Source: Emydura subglobosa
Lineage: Eukaryota; Chordata; Testudines; Chelidae
Assembly: GCA_007922225.1 (NCBI GenBank)
Contig: ML679946.1
Location: forward strand, 95,424,759-95,488,758
Direction of reading: 5' to 3'
DNA length: 64,000 nt
Under the pieces are notes generated by a model. The model had not been told where the DNA came from. It saw only the letters and a program-made list of their open reading frames with translations, and did not search any database. This document shows positions 61,176 through 64,000 of the stretch, piece by piece; the stretch's first letter is position 1; every line of letters starts with the position of its first letter. Position numbers and translations under genes: made by a program.

Positions 61176-61993
61176 CCATTTAAGTGACTGATTTAATCAA
61201 ACTGACATTTTGATTCCTGTCACTGTGGTTTTTCATGTGTATCTACATAGAACTGGTTCATAATTTATAGTTTCCATTCTGCAAATATCATTGCTAGTCA
61301 GCAGTTTTTAGATGACAGTGCTGATTTCCCAAACATCCGGCCTCTTTGAAGGTATTTTGCCAGTCCCATGACAGATTCAGATTCTAATTTTCATTTAAAA
61401 GAAAGGAAAGTTGCTAGTCTTTGTGGTTGCATGTAGCACCGTTTTACACAGCAAAAGAAGTGTCCCTTGTTAACCTCAACTTGAAATGAACTCTTAAAAC
61501 TAACAATGGTGATTTACATATGCAGTTGTGCACTTGATTTGCACATATAATTTCTGCAGTATTTCCATACAAAATGGATAATTGAATTTGCAAATGGCCA
61601 AGTGAACAAATAAATAGCACTAGTCCTAAAAGTGCACTGAATGTTTTTTTCATTTAATGACGCAGAGTTCAATAGTGACTTGACTCATACCTCTTCAAAT
61701 TAACTCATTTTTAGGAATATTACTTATTTTAATCCCAAAGTTCAACATCAATAGTGTGTCCTCTCACTGGTTTTTTTTTTTGGGGGGGAGGGAGGGGATG
61801 AAAATTAGTTACGCCAAAAATGAAGAACCATGAAACCGAGGTACTAGGAAGAATTATTTTCATGAAATGAATACATTTCTTGAAGCATTTTAACTTTCCT
61901 GTCTAAATCATTTTTGTCCCCCTCATTTTGAGTCTTTGTGACACACAAAATCCCACATTTGGACCTTCACATGTCGAGAGGTATGACATTACG

Positions 61994-62460
61994 AAGGCCT
62001 TGTCTATATTGAAAGTTGCACCCAAGAACACACAGAGAATGTCTGCTCTGTAACAGATTTAACAAATTCATTTGAAAACTGATTTAATTAAACCAGTGTA
62101 AAACTCTGTGAGGACTATTTTATTTAAACCTGACTAAAATCCATTTAGCTTAATGAGGTAAGGAATTGAATTAAGCTTAATTGATATGATTGAGGTTTAA
62201 ATCAAATTAAGAGTCTATATGGAGCCTTGTGCCAATCTAACTAAATCAGAGAGACAAGGTGGGTGAGCTAATATCTTTGCTTGGACCAACTTTTATTGGA
62301 CAAGCTTGTCTCTCTCACCAATAGAAGTTGGTCCAATAAAGATATTACATCGCCCACCTTGTCTCTCTGATATCCTAGGACAAACACAGATACAACTATA
62401 CTGCATACAGTAACTAAATCAGTTAGTTTAAACCAATGGAACTTTGATATAGACAAGGGA
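61994..62460. mobile_element. Palindromic DNA element with ~20-base terminal inverted repeats
   Basis: The left end is 'ggccttgtctatattgaaag' and the right end is 'aactttgatatagacaaggg', inverted relatives of each other. Internal 'aatcaaattaag' and 'aattgaattaagc' words are self-complementary. It carries an inserted second element at 62250-62410. Confidence 0.75.
62250..62410. mobile_element. Hairpin element inserted in another element, 12-base target duplication
   Basis: It begins 'agagacaaggtgggtgagct' and its other arm reads 'atcgcccaccttgtctctct'. The centre holds 'ttggaccaacttttattgga' against 'agttggtccaataaagatat'. It is bounded by direct copies of 'taactaaatcag' at 62238-62249 and 62411-62422. 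Confidence 0.8.
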
Positions 62461-63565
62461 ATTTTGATGACATGTATACACTGAAGTCACTTTGGAACTG
62501 GGACTTAAGGTCCAAAGTAAATTAGCTGAGTTTGAAAGTTTTACACCAGGTCTAACTATAAGTTTAGATGTTATCCTCTGTCTTTGTCCAAAACCCTGAT
62601 TGTTATTGGTGAGAGATCTGCTGTGGATGGAGAGTGCTTTGTGATCCTAACTTCATAGCACCAACCATCAAACCATAATTGAAAATGTAATTTGTCCCTC
62701 TCGTTAGAATGAATTTGATAGCTCATGACTGTGCAGTAAATATCTAAAATATTCTACGTGGGCTCTTGTTAGTTACACTGATTTTTTTTTCTTGTAATAT
62801 TCATACACAGAGAGGGGTGTGTGCTAGTAACCTGAGACTGGGTGTTGTTACGTCTATATGCTAATGATCCTTCAGTTTATTATGCACAACAAACTTCACA
62901 TGGAGCTAAATAGCGATTACATTTTATTTTAATGAAGAATAAATACGAAGATGTGATTTAGAAAATGGTAATGCTTCACATATACGTTTCATTGGTTAAG
63001 AGCTAGACCCTTTAATAACATTAACAATGAACAGTAGCAATATATTAGAGTGTAGAAACATCTGGAGTTCCTAAGTCCATTTTGGTTTGTGGTGGTCACT
63101 ATTTGTAAGTAAGTTACATTCATGTTCCCAAATGTTTTTAATCAGACAATGGACTGATTACATAGAACATTGTGAACTTTTATCACTAGTGCAGACGATC
63201 TGTTATAGAACTTTAAAGTACAGACATACACAGATTGTGCTAAGAGGCAACTACAGAAGATGTCCATAAAGGACCCAATTCACCTGTGCTCCCTACCTTG
63301 AATAGTCATTTAGACCTGTGCAGAGTGGATGTATTAAAATCAAAATTCTCAGTTCACGGGTATGGGTGGTAAGGTTTTATTCCTACAGCTGTAAATGACT
63401 ACCTGAAGCTGAAGGCACTGAAGAATCAGGGTTCAAAGGGTCAAATTGTGATCTCATTTACAGACATTAAAAAAAGAAAACAACACAAATGCATCAGAAG
63501 ATACTCTAGTCCATGATGGTTCAGTCTATATTGGTCACTAGATGGATTTAAGTAATACCTTATTG

Positions 63566-63957
63566 CAGCTGTTCCCAAACGGTGGGTTGCAACCCCAAAT
63601 GGGGTCATGCCATCAGCTGATGGGGTTGCAGCAATCTTTTCCATGCAGAGGATGCCATTTTGCTCCTCACGTGTACAGTGTGTGTGAGGTCACAATGCAC
63701 GGAGAATGCCATTTTGCTCTTCAAAATGGTATCCTTTGCATCATACATATGAGGTCACGTAATGCGGAGGATGCCATTTTGTAGAGCAAAATGGCATCCT
63801 CTCTGGGTGCGACCTCACATGTAGTGCACGTGAGGCCGCACTGTATGGACACTGCCATTTTGCTCTTCAAAATGGCATCCTCCGTGCTGTCTGCAGTCGT
63901 GGCAGGAAATACTGCATTAAAACGGGATCGTGTAGGTGAAAAGTTTGGGAACTCCTT
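63566..63957. mobile_element. hAT-like (Charlie-type ends) element with internal repeated hairpins
   Basis: The left end is 'cagctgttcccaaacggtgg' and the right end is 'aaaagtttgggaactccttt'. The flanking 8-mers 'ccttattg' (63558-63565) and 'tcttatcg' (63958-63965) match at 6 of 8 places. Inside, 'atgccattttg' recurs three times (about 63651, 63705, 63769), with a variant 'actgccattttg' near 63851. Two copies are followed by 'ctcttcaaaatgg' and one by 'tagagcaaaatggcatcctc', making small hairpins spaced 55-80 bases apart. No transposase is present. Confidence 0.75.
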
Positions 63958-64000
63958 TCTTATCGCTATTTCATGTACCTTTTCAGAAAAGAGGTTCAGA

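Larger units (their letters stand above)
60968..64000 (+). other. TG: TG intron running off the right edge
   Basis: It contains a SINE, a nested pair of DNA elements and a hAT-like element. 60968-61081, 61176-61993 and 62461-63565 show nothing else. The next ChEL exon (expected to open with GGSALSP-like residues) is not visible. The nested minus-strand SLA gene known in the mammalian TG gene is not seen here either. Confidence 0.75.

Noticed and set aside
63385..63440. Candidate next TG exon after 'tcctacag'
   Set aside because: The text contains an immediate in-frame stop in the required phase 0 and does not resemble the expected GGSALSP region.

Overview
This window is intronic and exonic DNA from a vertebrate nuclear genome. 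It carries the 3' half of one large split gene, thyroglobulin (TG), on the + strand. I found 18 coding exons between 4747 and 60967. They join through GT/AG splice sites into one open frame of 823 codons plus two leading bases. The gene enters from the left and leaves on the right, so the start codon, the 5' exons, the last exons and the polyadenylation site lie outside the window.

The repeats point to a sauropsid, most likely a turtle. There are many CR1 LINE copies in both orientations, MIR/CORE-type SINEs, an RTE-type LINE remnant, hAT-like DNA transposons, and many short palindromic DNA elements. The palindromic elements include forms ending in 'gtctacac' and forms built on 'gattttcaaaagtgcc'. 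A crocodilian is the main alternative. The assignment rests on recalled repeat families, not on a search.

Layout: 1-4746 is intron with no exon I recognise. 4747-42610 holds 14 small exons coding the cysteine-rich type III repeat region (CCxGF modules). Most of these exons are bounded by phase 1 introns, and one intron of 11.4 kb (29676-41040) is packed with LINE and DNA-transposon debris. 43176-60967 holds four exons: the linker plus the first part of the cholinesterase-like (ChEL) domain, up to and just past the degenerate nucleophile elbow. 60968-64000 is the start of the next intron.

The encoded segment belongs to the secreted thyroid prohormone that is folded in the ER, dimerises and is exported through its ChEL domain, then iodinated in the follicle lumen. 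Everything outside the exons looks like ordinary intron sequence. I see no second gene, no operon-like structure, no CRISPR and no tRNA or rRNA. The most interesting points are an apparent missing ~29-residue exon cassette, the Arg at the nucleophile position of the ChEL domain, and several cleanly dissectable nested transposon insertions.
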